DNA of 64,000 bases, from the NCBI GenBank assembly GCA_965276825.1, contig OZ255630.1, forward strand, positions 2,914,001 to 2,978,000. Direction: 5' to 3'. Origin of the DNA: G965276765 sp965276825. Lineage in GTDB: Bacteria; Actinomycetota; Acidimicrobiia; Acidimicrobiales; Palsa-688. The notes beneath the pieces were generated by a model. The model was not told the origin of the DNA. It ran no database searches and saw only the letters and a list, made by a program, of their open reading frames with translations. The position numbers and the translations under genes are program-made. Shown in pieces: positions 29,001 to 37,190 of this stretch (positions are counted from its first letter, which is position 1; the number at the start of each line of letters is the position of its first letter).

Positions 29001-31851
29001 TGCCGGCGGGCGCGGTGGCGGTCACGGTGTAGCTGACCGTCTGGCCGATGGTGGCCGACGTCGGGCTCGCCGTCTTGGCCAGGGTGGGCGCGGCCAGTCG
29101 CACGGTGGCCGAGCCGGTGGCCGGGGGTGAGCCGCCGGTGTCGGGCGTGTAGGTGTTGGCCGGGCCGTTGTCGGGCTGGCCGTGGTAGGAGGTGACCGAT
29201 GCGGTGTTGGTCAGCGACTCGTTGGTCGCGAGGGTGGTCGGCAGGGTGACGGTGTAGGTCAGCGTGGAGGTGCCGTCGGTGATGGCCCCGCCTGCGGCCT
29301 GGGTGGCCGCGGGCACGGTGATCCCGCTCCAGGCGATGGTCGCCGGCGCGGTGCCGGCGCAGCTGCCGCCGTCGGAGATGGCCGACACCTCGCCGCAGGT
29401 GAGCGGGGCGGGCAGCGGGTCGGTGAGGGCGGTGTCGACCGCCGGCACCAGGCCGGTGTTGGTGAGCTCGACGGCGTAGCCGACCGCCTCACCGTCGGTG
29501 ACCGTCGGGGAGGGGACGGAGTTGGGCGCGCCGTCGAGGGTGGCGACCGACTTGGTCAGGGTCACCGACGGCCGGGTCAGCTCGTAGGTGGCGTTGGCCC
29601 GCAGCGACACCGCATCGCCGGCCGTGTTGAGCTGGGTCTCCTTGGCCAGGTTGTCGGTGATGGCGAAGCTGTTGGCCGCGCTCGGGTCCGCTGTCGGGGA
29701 CACGGCCAGGAAGCCGTGGAACACCTGGCCGCTGCCGTCGCCGTTGGGCCCGACGTACAGATCGGGGTTGCCGCCGGGCACGGTCGTGCCGAGGGTCCAG
29801 GTCACCTCGCTGGTCGGGGTGGTCGTGCCGTCGAACGAGTTGGCCGGGCCGGTCGCCGACTCCGACCCGGGGACGTAGGTGGAGTTGGGCGGGAGGAAGT
29901 CGCCGACCACCGGGTTGCGGTTGGTGGTGCCGGCCGGAAAGGCGACGGTGACCTCGAAGCAGATCGTGTCGCCCTTCTGGTAGATCGGGGTGGCCGTGGT
30001 CGTGTAGGTCTGGGTGGCGCAGTCGACCGGGCTCGTGGTGGGGACCAGCGCCACGGCCTTGGTGATGGTCGGTGAAGGGGCCGTCTCCGACGCATGGGAG
30101 CCGTTGACCGGGGTCTCCGGGGACGACTCGCCGCTGAAGAGCAGCGTGGTGTCACCGCTGGGGCAGACCTCACCCCCGACCGCGCCGTTCTGGCAGGCCC
30201 CGCGGGCGGTCCCGGTGATCGAGGTGGTGTTGGTGAATCCGTCGGTCGACAGCGTCGGCGTGGTCGGGCCGCCCGAGCCCTGGTACGAGCCGCGGTCCAC
30301 GGCCGGGAAGGTGATCGCCGCCCTGGTGCCGGTCGGCAGGGTGCCGAGGGCCCACGTGATGGTGAAGCCGCCGCCCGCCGTCTCCGCCACCGACGTGTAG
30401 GGGACGCTCGGGTCCTGGCCGACCTGGGGAGCGCAGGCCGGGTCCCCCCGGGTGTCGTAGTTGACCGACCCGAGGGGGCACATGCCGTTGGGCAGGTTGT
30501 CGGTGACCACCACGCCGGTCGAGTAGCGGTACTCGCTGGTCTCGTAGTTCAGCGTGTAGGTGTGGACCCCCCCGTTGGTGAAGCTCGATGCGCTGTCGGA
30601 CTTCTGGATGGCCAGGTCGACGGCCTCGACCGTCTGGGTGGCGCTCGAGGTCACCGGGTCGGTGGTGCCGGCAGCCAGCGTCCCCCGGTAGTTGCCGGAG
30701 GCGACGGCCAGGTTGGTCAGGCTCTGAGCGTCGGTGGTCTCGGGACCGTTGTTGTTGTCGAGGTTGGAGGCCTGGGCGCCCGATGCCGGGGTCGGCACCG
30801 TCCCCGACCAGGTGCCGGTGTTCTCCCGGAGCGGCACGCCGGCCAGGTAGGTGAGGGTGGTCGACGCGCCGGGCGCCAGGTTGCCGACGTTCCAGACCAC
30901 CTGGGTGTAGGTGCTCCCGCCCGCCGCGACCGGCTGGGCGGGCAGCGACCCGTCGCCGCCGGAAGGGGTGAGGCCGACGGTCGAGACCGACACCGGGGTC
31001 AGGCAGGTGGACGGGTTGTCCGTCGCGCCGGCGCTGAGGGGCCCGCTGCCGGGGTACTCGGAGGTCGATCCGGGGTTGGTGCCGGCGGAGTCAGTGGTGT
31101 TGTCGACCCCGCCGCAGCCGAGGAGCTCGAGACCGGCCGGCAGGTAGTCGGTGACCGTGGTGGCGTCGGTCGCATCCAAGGCGGAGTTGTGGACGGTGAG
31201 GGTGTAGGTGTCCTTGCTCTGGTGGACGCCTCTCGGCAGCTCGGCCTCGGGCTCGGCCTGCGACTTGGTGATCGAGATGGGCACGATCTGGGTGGCCCCC
31301 GGGGTGGCCGCGGCCGAGCCCGTGTAGTTGGCCCTGACCGGTGCGCCGGTGGCGTCGAAGGTCGGCACCGTCCTCGGGTTGCTGTTGACGTACACCGATG
31401 GCGTGTCGGTGTAGGTGGTGCCCGGGTACAGGGCGTCGGCCGTCGGCTCGACCGCCCCCTGGAGCTGGAAGGTGATCGACGTCGACGCCGACGGCTGCAG
31501 GTCGAACAGGTTGGACCAGATCAGGGTGGTCCGCCCGGGCGCAGGCTGGTCGGCGAGGATCGTCGGGTCGCCGACGGTGGCCGGCGTGGTCGACCCGGCC
31601 ACGTAGCTGACCCCGGCGGGGAGCACGTCCTCGAAGGAGGCGTTGTACCCGGCCGGCTCTCCCGCCGGGTTGGTCGCGGTGAGGGTGACCGTCGCCGGGC
31701 TGCCGTAGAGGACCGAAGGCGGGGCCGTCTCGCTCATCGTGACGTTCGGGGTGCCCGCCGCCTGGGCGACGGAGGCGACCACGACGGGGAAGCCGAAGAC
31801 GGTCAGGCCGGCGGCGACGATCCCGACCACCCTCGACGTGTGTCGCCTCAC
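23065..31851 (-). CDS. Giant secreted DUF11-repeat surface protein with LASTG sorting signal
   Basis: A 2,928-residue cell-surface protein. GTG 31851 is chosen because a clear signal peptide follows (RRHTSRVVGIVAAGLTVFGF, cleavage likely after SVAQAA near residue 33). The body is about 19 DUF11-type repeats by my count. The last nine (about 115-120 residues each) are most alike: DLAIAKSH, then TYALAVTNNGPSDA, PVTVTDTLPAGE, and a paired WTC...C. The first ten are more diverged. A Pro/Gly/Ser linker precedes LASTG (23179-23193), a hydrophobic helix and an Arg-rich tail, the layout for a sortase E-type (LAxTG) substrate. DUF11 stalks act as adhesins or envelope components in known cases. No sortase gene is in the window. 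Confidence 0.92.
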   Translation of the reverse strand: MRRHTSRVVGIVAAGLTVFGFPVVVASVAQAAGTPNVTMSETAPPSVLYGSPATVTLTATNPAGEPAGYNASFEDVLPAGVSYVAGSTTPATVGDPTILADQPAPGRTTLIWSNLFDLQPSASTSITFQLQGAVEPTADALYPGTTYTDTPSVYVNSNPRTVPTFDATGAPVRANYTGSAAATPGATQIVPISITKSQAEPEAELPRGVHQSKDTYTLTVHNSALDATDATTVTDYLPAGLELLGCGGVDNTTDSAGTNPGSTSEYPGSGPLSAGATDNPSTCLTPVSVSTVGLTPSGGDGSLPAQPVAAGGSTYTQVVWNVGNLAPGASTTLTYLAGVPLRENTGTWSGTVPTPASGAQASNLDNNNGPETTDAQSLTNLAVASGNYRGTLAAGTTDPVTSSATQTVEAVDLAIQKSDSASSFTNGGVHTYTLNYETSEYRYSTGVVVTDNLPNGMCPLGSVNYDTRGDPACAPQVGQDPSVPYTSVAETAGGGFTITWALGTLPTGTRAAITFPAVDRGSYQGSGGPTTPTLSTDGFTNTTSITGTARGACQNGAVGGEVCPSGDTTLLFSGESSPETPVNGSHASETAPSPTITKAVALVPTTSPVDCATQTYTTTATPIYQKGDTICFEVTVAFPAGTTNRNPVVGDFLPPNSTYVPGSESATGPANSFDGTTTPTSEVTWTLGTTVPGGNPDLYVGPNGDGSGQVFHGFLAVSPTADPSAANSFAITDNLAKETQLNTAGDAVSLRANATYELTRPSVTLTKSVATLDGAPNSVPSPTVTDGEAVGYAVELTNTGLVPAVDTALTDPLPAPLTCGEVSAISDGGSCAGTAPATIAWSGITVPAATQAAGGAITDGTSTLTYTVTLPTTLATNESLTNTASVTSYHGQPDNGPANTYTPDTGGSPPATGSATVRLAAPTLAKTASPTSATIGQTVSYTVTATAPAGTTVYSGALSDPLGADETYVPGSASVSATGATTPSTTSASFTTVHDAGTNTLTVTYPTPLAVGPSAPLVVTLTYQAVIADVGANHRSSTVPNTASLGYDTSAGAPQTPVTSSTAVTVKEPDITLAKTDASAHRAGPGAAVNFTVTAANPAVANASTAYNVAVTDCLPAGMGVPTGVSDGGAYTTSPTGCAAGSSGAITWTYASIAPGANHAFTYTATMPNPAVGTAPVTNNASVTVASLASGGRTTGTGYSAAASDSVTSPGATVTKAANPSSVTIGVATTYTATVTIPADTTLPNLTAIDTLPNGMTFDSYGQTTCIDANNGPCDFGVTAVTPLQTPTPAADGSTRLAWFVGDVTNDTVARTVTLVYTAYPAKTKAGGATVVAGTTLVNRITANWNQTVGPDPTTIPPPSTTYTYGSPSATAPVTVIEPHLSMAKAVSNPAPQPGQTFTWHVTVTNSTATSSAPAYDVVVNDPLPAGLSAPTNISNGGVFTPSTTGGSPGTISWTLPGPIGTTAGTDSAALSFDTSIVTATATTGETITNTATAASYDAVSGGVAGNPSRYRAYGPTSAGASIGPVFPQLVVAKTTASGAPSGSATIGTPFGWKLTVTDASAAPAQAVVVTDTLPTGWTYDTGSAQLNGVPLADPTIGADTRTLTFTLLGGGNVGPTTTDVITYTATPGDSAGVGSANPDVNTALATGDDATGATGNASGFYQSAPATASAQIASADLVIAKTLAGPLVAGQAATYDIAVTNTGPDASAPPVTVTDTLPAGATAVSGSGTSWTCAQPSTGTLTCTSVSPIASGAAAPTLAVTLTMPASTTGAVANSASVSSPTHDPTPANNTSAVTTTATPQADLAIAKSHSGTFTAGQDGTYALAVTNNGPSDATGPVTVTDTLPAGETYVSTSVANGTWTCSGSGSSPTVTCTLPGPLAAGAAAPGINLTVLVDASVTSGTVLTNQATVGETEADLVPANNLASDPTTVGVSADLAIFKTHAAVFTAGTDVTYTLAVSNLGPSDAAGPITVADTLPSTETFVSGTGGTGAQSWTCTATGGPPQAVTCTLPGPLAVTAAPDITLTVHLASGATGTISNTATVSSSLPGSDPDPANDTSTSTGPQVTATDAIGITKAYEGAGFVAGQNGVYDLTVTNGGPSDDPGPFTVTDTLPPQETYVSSSGAGWTCTPSDPTTVRCVSTTPLTNGASSTFKITVAVDPAYAGGTVTNTAAVSSPVAVTNPAATIANDPTPVTDSADLALAKATTSALTPGTQGTYHLAITNAGPSDAQSAMVTDTLPSGADGQAGEKYVSSSSPDGWTCMPSTNSPQLVTCTHAGPLAVTGSGAATTIDLVVAVDPGFTGATLTNPAIVSSPTPDPSAANNVASVTTTGITPVADLSVAKTHTGTLIAGERATYTLSVIDHGPSDSAAPITVTDTLPASETFVSASGGSDWTCAAAGQVVGCSFNPQLLAAGDTAPPIQLVVVLAASARGTLTNTAAVTGTTADPVPGNDTASDPATVTSSADLGIVKTDPATTLTPTGTTTYSLAVTSAGPSDAQGVVVVDTLPAGETYLHAASGGTPPDGWTCRADAAGAVVTCSLGAPLLAGTATAPTAAPTLDLTVAVGPAAYPSATNSVTVSASTPDADIANNISTVSTRVSSDADLRLRKTHRGTALVGQDLRYTLRVDNLGPTPDPGPVTVTDPLPAGEKLVSVRGTGWSCQASTATRVVCARAGSYPVGTATSLALVVVLANAAVPAVTNTATVAGTGHDPVPADNSGSTSVTVTPVANLGLVKTLISPKLVSGSDATYSLAVTDLGPSPTRSTLDVVDTLPAGLTYVAATGPGWTCSASGATVRCRTAKVIDVAAISTIRLVVEVAASSGTITNEARVAGGVQTATGRGTSSTAPVTVSAPGSGGAPPSGTGSPSAGSAPPGGSGTGNGSSRGGLASTGAEVLMALRYALALILGGLVLVGATRRRRRPLGRRRQA

Positions 31852-31969
31852 GCTGCGTAGTGTGACAGGCGCTCGATCCGAATGCCAGCGTCGCGGCGCG
31901 TTCTCGTCACGTTTCGGCCATCGACCGGGTCGGGCTCGCCGGCGGCCGGCCGGGTGCGAGACTGCGACG

Positions 31970-32701
31970 ATGCGACCGGAAGCCCTGCTCGAGACCCTCC
32001 ACGCCGAGGGCGCGGCCCTCCTCGAGATCGTGCCGGGCCGGCTCGACCAGCCGGTGCCGCACTGCCCGGGGTGGGACGTGGCCGCCCTGCTGGCCCACAC
32101 CAGCGGCATCTACCGGTGGGTGACGGCCGTGGTCGACACGGGCGAGCGTCAGCCCGTCGGGGACGACGCCCCGGCGGGCGACGTGATCGACGGGTACGCC
32201 GGGTCGTTGGCCGCCCTCGAGGCCACCCTGGCCGCCACCGACCCGGATCGTCCGGTGTGGAACTTCGGCGCGTCCAAGGATCTGACGGCGCGCTGGTGGT
32301 TCCGGCGCCAGGCACTGGAGACCGCGGTGCACCGCTGGGATGCCACGGTCGCCACCTCCGGCGAGCCGGACCCGGCCTCCTGGTTGGAGGCCGACCTGGC
32401 CGTCGACGGGATCGACGAGTACCTGGCCGATTTCCTGCCCCGGCTGCTGCGCCGACCCGTCGACGGGATCGCGGGCACCCTGCACCTCCACTGCACCGAC
32501 ACCGACGGCGAGTGGCTGATCGACCTGTCGGCCGAGCGGCCCACGCCCGAGCGCACCCACGCCAAGGCGGACACCGCGCTGCGCGGTCCGGCCTCCTCCC
32601 TGCTCCTCTGGCTGTGGAACCGGACCGACGTCGACGCCGGCCGGCTCGACGTGTTCGGTGGCGAGCAGGTCGTCGACGCCTGGCCGTCCATCCGGCCCTG
32701 A
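31970..32701 (+). CDS. Maleylpyruvate isomerase-family (DinB-like, mycothiol-associated) protein
   Basis: A 243-residue protein of the actinobacterial family with an N-terminal DinB-like metal-binding bundle: VPHCPGWDVAALLAHTSGIY (about 23-42) and RRQALETAVHRWDA (about 102-115) supply the His/Glu ligands. The C-terminal half has the small SCP2-like domain (GTLHLHCTDTDGEWLIDL). Characterised relatives use mycothiol as cofactor. The ATG at 31970 lies 119 bp from the divergent start of the DUF11 gene, a gap that should hold promoters for both. Confidence 0.85.
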   Translation: MRPEALLETLHAEGAALLEIVPGRLDQPVPHCPGWDVAALLAHTSGIYRWVTAVVDTGERQPVGDDAPAGDVIDGYAGSLAALEATLAATDPDRPVWNFGASKDLTARWWFRRQALETAVHRWDATVATSGEPDPASWLEADLAVDGIDEYLADFLPRLLRRPVDGIAGTLHLHCTDTDGEWLIDLSAERPTPERTHAKADTALRGPASSLLLWLWNRTDVDAGRLDVFGGEQVVDAWPSIRP

Positions 32702-32718
32702 CCCGCCCGGCGCCGGCC

Positions 32719-34545
32719 CTACGGGTGGACGGCGGGAGCCACGTCGTCGGCGATGGGCATCTCGCTCGCCGGCACCGCGGTCGAGGGCACCGCGGTCGAG
32801 GGCACCGCGGTCGAGGGCACCCCGGTCTCGGCCTCGTGGGCCCCGTCCACGTAGCGGCCCCCACGCGACCACGACGCCGCCGCGGCGACCAGGCAGGCGA
32901 GGGCGGCGAACACGAACGCCTCGGTCAGGCCGGAGTGGAACGGCCCGGAGATGAGCATCGGGAAGAAGGCGTGCCCGGTGAGGGCGGCCTGGTTGGGGGC
33001 CGAGAGGTGGTGGAGCACGCCGGTGCCGACGAGGGATTGGATCGGGTTGTAGCCGAGGAAGGCGGCGAAGAGGATCGACACCGGCGGCAGGTGCCCGATC
33101 CGGGCGGCCGTGGACGCGGCCACCCCGTGGGCGCTCAGCCCGTGGGTCAGGGAGCCGGAGAGGGTGGACGCCAGTCCGACGATCATCAGCGTGAAGAAGA
33201 TCCCGATGGACAGGACCTGCGCGGAGTTCTGGAACGTCGAGTTCATGCCGCCGCCTGCGCCCCGCTCGGCGGGCGGGAGGCTGTTCATCACGCCCGCCCG
33301 GTTGGGGGCGGCGAAGGCGCCCATCCCGAGGCCGACGCCGAGCAGGATGGCCGCGAAGGCCACATAGTTGAAGTCGACGGGCAGCAGGAGCATGAGCACG
33401 AAGCAGACGGCGGAGGTGACCATCCCGCCCGTGGCGAAGGGCCGGGCGCCGTAGCGGTCCGACAAGATGCCCGACACCGGCCCGGCGATCAGGAACCCGG
33501 CGGTGAGGGGAAGCATGTAGATGCCGGCCCACAGGGGAGTCTGGGTGAAGCTGTAGCCGTGCTCGGGCAGCCAGATGCCCTGGAGCCAGATGATCAGCAT
33601 GAACATGAGCCCGCCGCGCCCGATGGCGGAGAGGAACGTCGAGAGCGTGCCGAAGGTGAAGGCCCGGATCTTGAACAGCCGCAGCCGGAACATGGGCTCC
33701 GCCACCCGCGTCTCGATCACCGCGAAGGCGATGAGCAGGGCCACGCCGGCGCCGAGCTCAGCCAGGACCCTCGCGCTCCCCCAGCCCATGTCGTGGCCGC
33801 CGGCCGGCTCGATCCCGTAGGTGATGCCGATCATCACCAGGATCAGCCCGGCGGCGAAGGTGACGTTGCCCGCCCAGTCGATCTTGGCCCGGCGACGGAT
33901 GCCGCGGTCCTGGAGCTTGAGGTAGGACCAGACGGTGCCGAACAGCCCGAAGGGCACCGAGACGAGGAAGACCAGGCGCCAGTCGATCGGCGCCAGGATG
34001 CCGCCGAGGATGAGCCCGATGAACGAGCCGCTGATGCCGGCGATGTTGTTGATGCCGAGGGCCAGGCCCCGCTGGTTGGCCGGGAAGGCGTCGGTGAGGA
34101 TGGCGCCGGAGTTGGCGATGAGGAAGGCGGCGCCGATGCCCTGCAGGATGCGGCCGACGATCAGCCAGAGCGCCCCGCTCCTGCCGGTGAGCGGGTCGAC
34201 GGTGAGCAGCAGCGACGCGACCGTGTAGACCACGAAGCCGAGGTTGTACATCCGCACCCGGCCGAACATGTCCCCGAGGCGTCCGAGGCTCACCACGAGC
34301 ACGCTGCTGACCACGAGGAAGCCGAGGATCATCCACAGCAGGTAGAAGCTGTTGCCGGGCGCCAGCGGGTCGAGACCGATGCCGCGGAAGATGTCCGGCA
34401 TGGCGATCAGCATGATCGACGAGTCGATGGTGGCCAGCAGCACACCGATGGTGGTGTTGGAGAGCGCGGTCCACTTGTAGCGCTCGCCTCGTGGATCCGT
34501 CCGGTCGTCGATGCCCGTGGCCGGGACCTGGTCCAACGCGGTCAC
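32719..34545 (-). CDS. MFS transporter, DHA2 drug-efflux family
   Basis: A 608-residue exporter with about 14 membrane helices. GTG 34545 is chosen because AGGAGG lies eight bases upstream. Diagnostic blocks are NTTIGVLLATIDSSIMLIAM (helix 1), VVSLGRLGDMFGRVRMYNLG (motif A), RILQGIGAAFLIANSGAILT (motif C region) and NRAGVMNSLPPAERGAGGGM in the second half. The C-terminal tail contains STAVP repeated three times, encoded by an 18-bp tandem repeat at about 32776-32822. Substrate unknown. It is convergent with the preceding gene and has a short 17-bp gap. Confidence 0.92.
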   Translation of the reverse strand: MTALDQVPATGIDDRTDPRGERYKWTALSNTTIGVLLATIDSSIMLIAMPDIFRGIGLDPLAPGNSFYLLWMILGFLVVSSVLVVSLGRLGDMFGRVRMYNLGFVVYTVASLLLTVDPLTGRSGALWLIVGRILQGIGAAFLIANSGAILTDAFPANQRGLALGINNIAGISGSFIGLILGGILAPIDWRLVFLVSVPFGLFGTVWSYLKLQDRGIRRRAKIDWAGNVTFAAGLILVMIGITYGIEPAGGHDMGWGSARVLAELGAGVALLIAFAVIETRVAEPMFRLRLFKIRAFTFGTLSTFLSAIGRGGLMFMLIIWLQGIWLPEHGYSFTQTPLWAGIYMLPLTAGFLIAGPVSGILSDRYGARPFATGGMVTSAVCFVLMLLLPVDFNYVAFAAILLGVGLGMGAFAAPNRAGVMNSLPPAERGAGGGMNSTFQNSAQVLSIGIFFTLMIVGLASTLSGSLTHGLSAHGVAASTAARIGHLPPVSILFAAFLGYNPIQSLVGTGVLHHLSAPNQAALTGHAFFPMLISGPFHSGLTEAFVFAALACLVAAAASWSRGGRYVDGAHEAETGVPSTAVPSTAVPSTAVPASEMPIADDVAPAVHP

Positions 34546-34704
34546 CTGCGGTGCCTCCTCGAAGCCGTCAGTTGGCCGGCCGTTAGTTAGTCCGGCTAAG
34601 CATACCGCTCCCCGTCCCGGCCCGCTCGCCCGCCAGTGGAATCCGGGGGCGCGGGCGGTCATGATGTGGGCCGACAGACACGACGAGTGCTTGGGGGGTG
34701 CGTG

Positions 34705-35820
34705 ATGGGCAACGTGCGGGTCCTGGTCGGCACACGGAAGGGCGCCTTCGTCCTGACCGCCGACGGAGGCCGGGCCGACTGGAGGGTCAGCGGCCCGCAC
34801 TTCGGCGGGTGGGAGCTCTACCACGTCAAGGGTTCGCCGGTGGACCCCGACCGGCTCTGGGCGGCGCAGAGCACGGGATGGTTCGGGCAGGTGATCCAGC
34901 GGTCCGACGACGGTGGCGCGACCTGGAGCCCGGTCGGCAACCACTTCCCCTACGACGGCGTGCCGGGGACCCACCAGTGGTACGACGGCACCCCCCACCC
35001 GTGGGAGTTTGCCCGGGTGTGGCACCTCGAGCCATCGCCGCATGATCCCGACACGGTGTACGCCGGGGTGGAGGACGCCGCCCTGTTCCGCTCGACCGAC
35101 GGAGGGGGCAGCTGGGAGGAGCTTTCGGGGCTGCGCCGCCACGACACAGGGGGCCAGTGGCAGCCGGGGGCGGGTGGCATGTGCCTCCACTCGATCCTGC
35201 TGCACCCGACCGACCCCGACCGGATGGTGGTCGCCATCTCCGCAGCGGGCGCCTTCCGGAGCGCGGACGGCGGCCGCACATGGGAGCCGGCCAACGCCGG
35301 GCTGCGCTCGGAGGGGATCCCCGATCCCGACGCCGAGGTGGGGCACTGCGTCCACCACCTCGCCATGCACCCGGCCCGGCCGGACGTGCTGTTCATGCAG
35401 AAGCACTGGGACGTGATGCGCAGCGACGACGGGGGCGGCTCGTGGCGGGAGGTGAGCGGCAACCTGCCGAGCGACTTCGGCTTCCCGATCGACGTCCACC
35501 CCCATGAGCCCGAGACCGTGTTCGTCGTGCCGATCACCAGCGACTCGCTCCACTACCCACCCGACGGCCGGCTGCGGGTCTACCGGAGCCGGACCGGCGG
35601 CGACGACTGGCAGGAGCTCACCGACGGGCTCCCCCAGGAGAACTGCTACGTCAACGTCCTGCGCGACGCCATGTCGGTCGACTCCCTCGAGCCGGCGGGC
35701 GTCTATTTCGGCACCACGGGCGGCCAGGTCTACGCCTCACCCGACTCGGGCGACTCGTGGGCCCCGATCGTGCGCGACCTCCCTGCCGTGCTCTCCGTCG
35801 AGGTGCAGACCCTCCCGTGA
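34705..35820 (+). CDS. Asp-box (BNR/sialidase-like) beta-propeller protein
   Basis: A 371-residue cytoplasmic beta-propeller without signal peptide. Five Asp-box signatures are visible: SDDGGATW, STDGGGSW, SADGGRTW, SDDGGGSW and SPDSGDSW. It starts VRVLVGTRKGAFVLTADGGR. Such proteins are often auto-annotated as exo-alpha-sialidase or glycosyl hydrolase, but catalytic sialidase residues are not evident, so I call only the fold. GTG 34702 is a possible alternative start. It overlaps the MoaD-like gene by 4 bp (GTGA), implying a stoichiometric or functional pairing. Confidence 0.82.
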   Translation: MGNVRVLVGTRKGAFVLTADGGRADWRVSGPHFGGWELYHVKGSPVDPDRLWAAQSTGWFGQVIQRSDDGGATWSPVGNHFPYDGVPGTHQWYDGTPHPWEFARVWHLEPSPHDPDTVYAGVEDAALFRSTDGGGSWEELSGLRRHDTGGQWQPGAGGMCLHSILLHPTDPDRMVVAISAAGAFRSADGGRTWEPANAGLRSEGIPDPDAEVGHCVHHLAMHPARPDVLFMQKHWDVMRSDDGGGSWREVSGNLPSDFGFPIDVHPHEPETVFVVPITSDSLHYPPDGRLRVYRSRTGGDDWQELTDGLPQENCYVNVLRDAMSVDSLEPAGVYFGTTGGQVYASPDSGDSWAPIVRDLPAVLSVEVQTLP

Positions 35821-36113
35821 TCCGCGTGGTGCTCCCCGCCCACCTGCGCACCCTGGCGGGGATCGGGGGGGAGGTGACCCTCGACGTCGGTGCCCCCGTC
35901 ACCCAGGACTCGGTCCTCGATCACCTGGAGTCGAGCTACCCGATGCTCAGGGGCACGGTGCGCGACCCGGTCACCAGGCGCCGGCGCCCCTTCGTGCGCT
36001 TCTTCGCCGGGGAGGCCGACCTGTCCCACGACCCACCCGACGCCGCCCTGCCGCCCGCCGTGGCCGAAGGGCGCGAGCCCCTCGTCGTCGTGGGCGCGAT
36101 GGCCGGAGGCTGA
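35817..36113 (+). CDS. MoaD/ThiS-family ubiquitin-like sulfur carrier
   Basis: A 98-residue beta-grasp protein starting at GTG 35817 inside the stop of the Asp-box gene. It reads VIRVVLPAHLRTLAGIGGEV, then SVLDHLESSYPMLRG, and ends VGAMAGG, so the C-terminal Gly-Gly needed for adenylation and thiocarboxylate formation is present. Length and ending match MoaD/ThiS carriers. No moaE, thiG or E1-like gene is nearby, so the sulfur acceptor is unknown. Coupling to a beta-propeller protein is the only clue. Confidence 0.8.
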   Translation: MIRVVLPAHLRTLAGIGGEVTLDVGAPVTQDSVLDHLESSYPMLRGTVRDPVTRRRRPFVRFFAGEADLSHDPPDAALPPAVAEGREPLVVVGAMAGG

Positions 36114-36118
36114 GCGCC

Positions 36119-37093
36119 TCAGCGTCCCACGTCGACCAGGACCTTGCCGACGGCTCCGTCCTCGACGGCGCGCTGCGCGGCGGCGACCTCGCCGAGGGGG
36201 AAGGCCTGCACCGGGAGGGCCGAGAGGGCGCCGGCGCCGACCGCCGTGGCCGTCCAGGCGACCGCGGCGGCGATCTCCCCCGCCGGCACGCCGTAGAGCA
36301 GGACCCAGTGGATGCGCACGTTGGCCGCCATCAGGCGCCGGGTCGGGATCACCGGATCGGACGGCTCGTTGGCGTACACGGAGATGACGGTCCCGGCGCC
36401 CGCCACGGCGAGGTCGAGGTCGAGGTTGGCGCCGAGGGCCACCTCCACGATGTGGTCGACCTCGGAGGTGAAGGCGGTGAGCGTGTCGACGGCGCCCGGC
36501 TCCCGGTAGTTGACCACCAGGTCGGCGCCGGCCGCTCTGGCCATCCCGGCCTTGGCCTCGGAGCTGACCGTCGTCGCCACCGTCGCCCCGGCCTGCTTGG
36601 CCAGCTCGATGGCGTAGTGACCCACCGCACCGGCGCCCCCGGCGACGAGCACGGTCGCCCCGGCCAGAGCGACGGGATCCCCGCCCAGGCAGTGCGCGGC
36701 GGTGAGCGCCGGCACACCCAGGCAGGCACCCAGCTGGTCGGAAGCGTCGTCGGGGAGCGGCACGGTCCGCTCGGCGGGGACCACGGCGTGCTCGGCCGCG
36801 GTGCCGTAGCGGTTGGCGAAGGCGGCGAGGTAGAGCCAGACCCGCTGGCCGACGGCCCGGTCCTCAACCCCGTCACCGAGCGCGTCGATGACCCCGGCGC
36901 CGTCCTGGTGGGGGATCTGGAAGCCGTCGGGCGCGGCGCCGGTCGCCCCGGACCTCGACTTCCAGTCGGTCGGGTTGACGCCCGACCAGGTCATGCGCAC
37001 CCGGACCTCACCGGGCCCTGGCGCGGGGGTCTCGACGTCCTCGATGCGGATGACCGATGCGTCACCGGTCTCCCGGTAGAGCGCTGCTCGCAT
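36119..37093 (-). CDS. Zinc-independent NADPH:quinone reductase-type MDR oxidoreductase
   Basis: A 324-residue medium-chain dehydrogenase/reductase with no zinc-site cysteines. The N-terminus MRAALYRETGDASVIRIEDV and the pair SGVNPTDWKSRSG are typical of the quinone oxidoreductase group. The nucleotide motif is LVAGGAGAVGHYAIELAK (about 145-162). ATG 37093 has AGGAGG upstream. Its start lies back to back with an ATG on the other strand (the GCATGC at 37090-37095), so promoter and leader of the divergent kinase must overlap this coding start. Confidence 0.9.
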   Translation of the reverse strand: MRAALYRETGDASVIRIEDVETPAPGPGEVRVRMTWSGVNPTDWKSRSGATGAAPDGFQIPHQDGAGVIDALGDGVEDRAVGQRVWLYLAAFANRYGTAAEHAVVPAERTVPLPDDASDQLGACLGVPALTAAHCLGGDPVALAGATVLVAGGAGAVGHYAIELAKQAGATVATTVSSEAKAGMARAAGADLVVNYREPGAVDTLTAFTSEVDHIVEVALGANLDLDLAVAGAGTVISVYANEPSDPVIPTRRLMAANVRIHWVLLYGVPAGEIAAAVAWTATAVGAGALSALPVQAFPLGEVAAAQRAVEDGAVGKVLVDVGR

Positions 37094-37190
37094 GCCTGTC
37101 GACCTCCTGGGTTGGACCTGCGGCAGTCTGCCCGGCAACGGCGCGCTTCCCGGGCGGTTGCCGGTCGCCGAGGCTGGGTACGCGAGCCCT

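Noticed and set aside
23065..31851. Possible RTX, PE_PGRS or other repeat protein
   Set aside because: The repeat core TDTLPAGE with VTNxGPSDA and the LASTG tail fits DUF11 and not calcium-binding nonapeptide or PGRS repeats.
34705..35820. Exo-alpha-sialidase annotation
   Set aside because: Asp-boxes are present, but catalytic Arg triad and Tyr/Glu pair of sialidases are not evident and no signal peptide exists.
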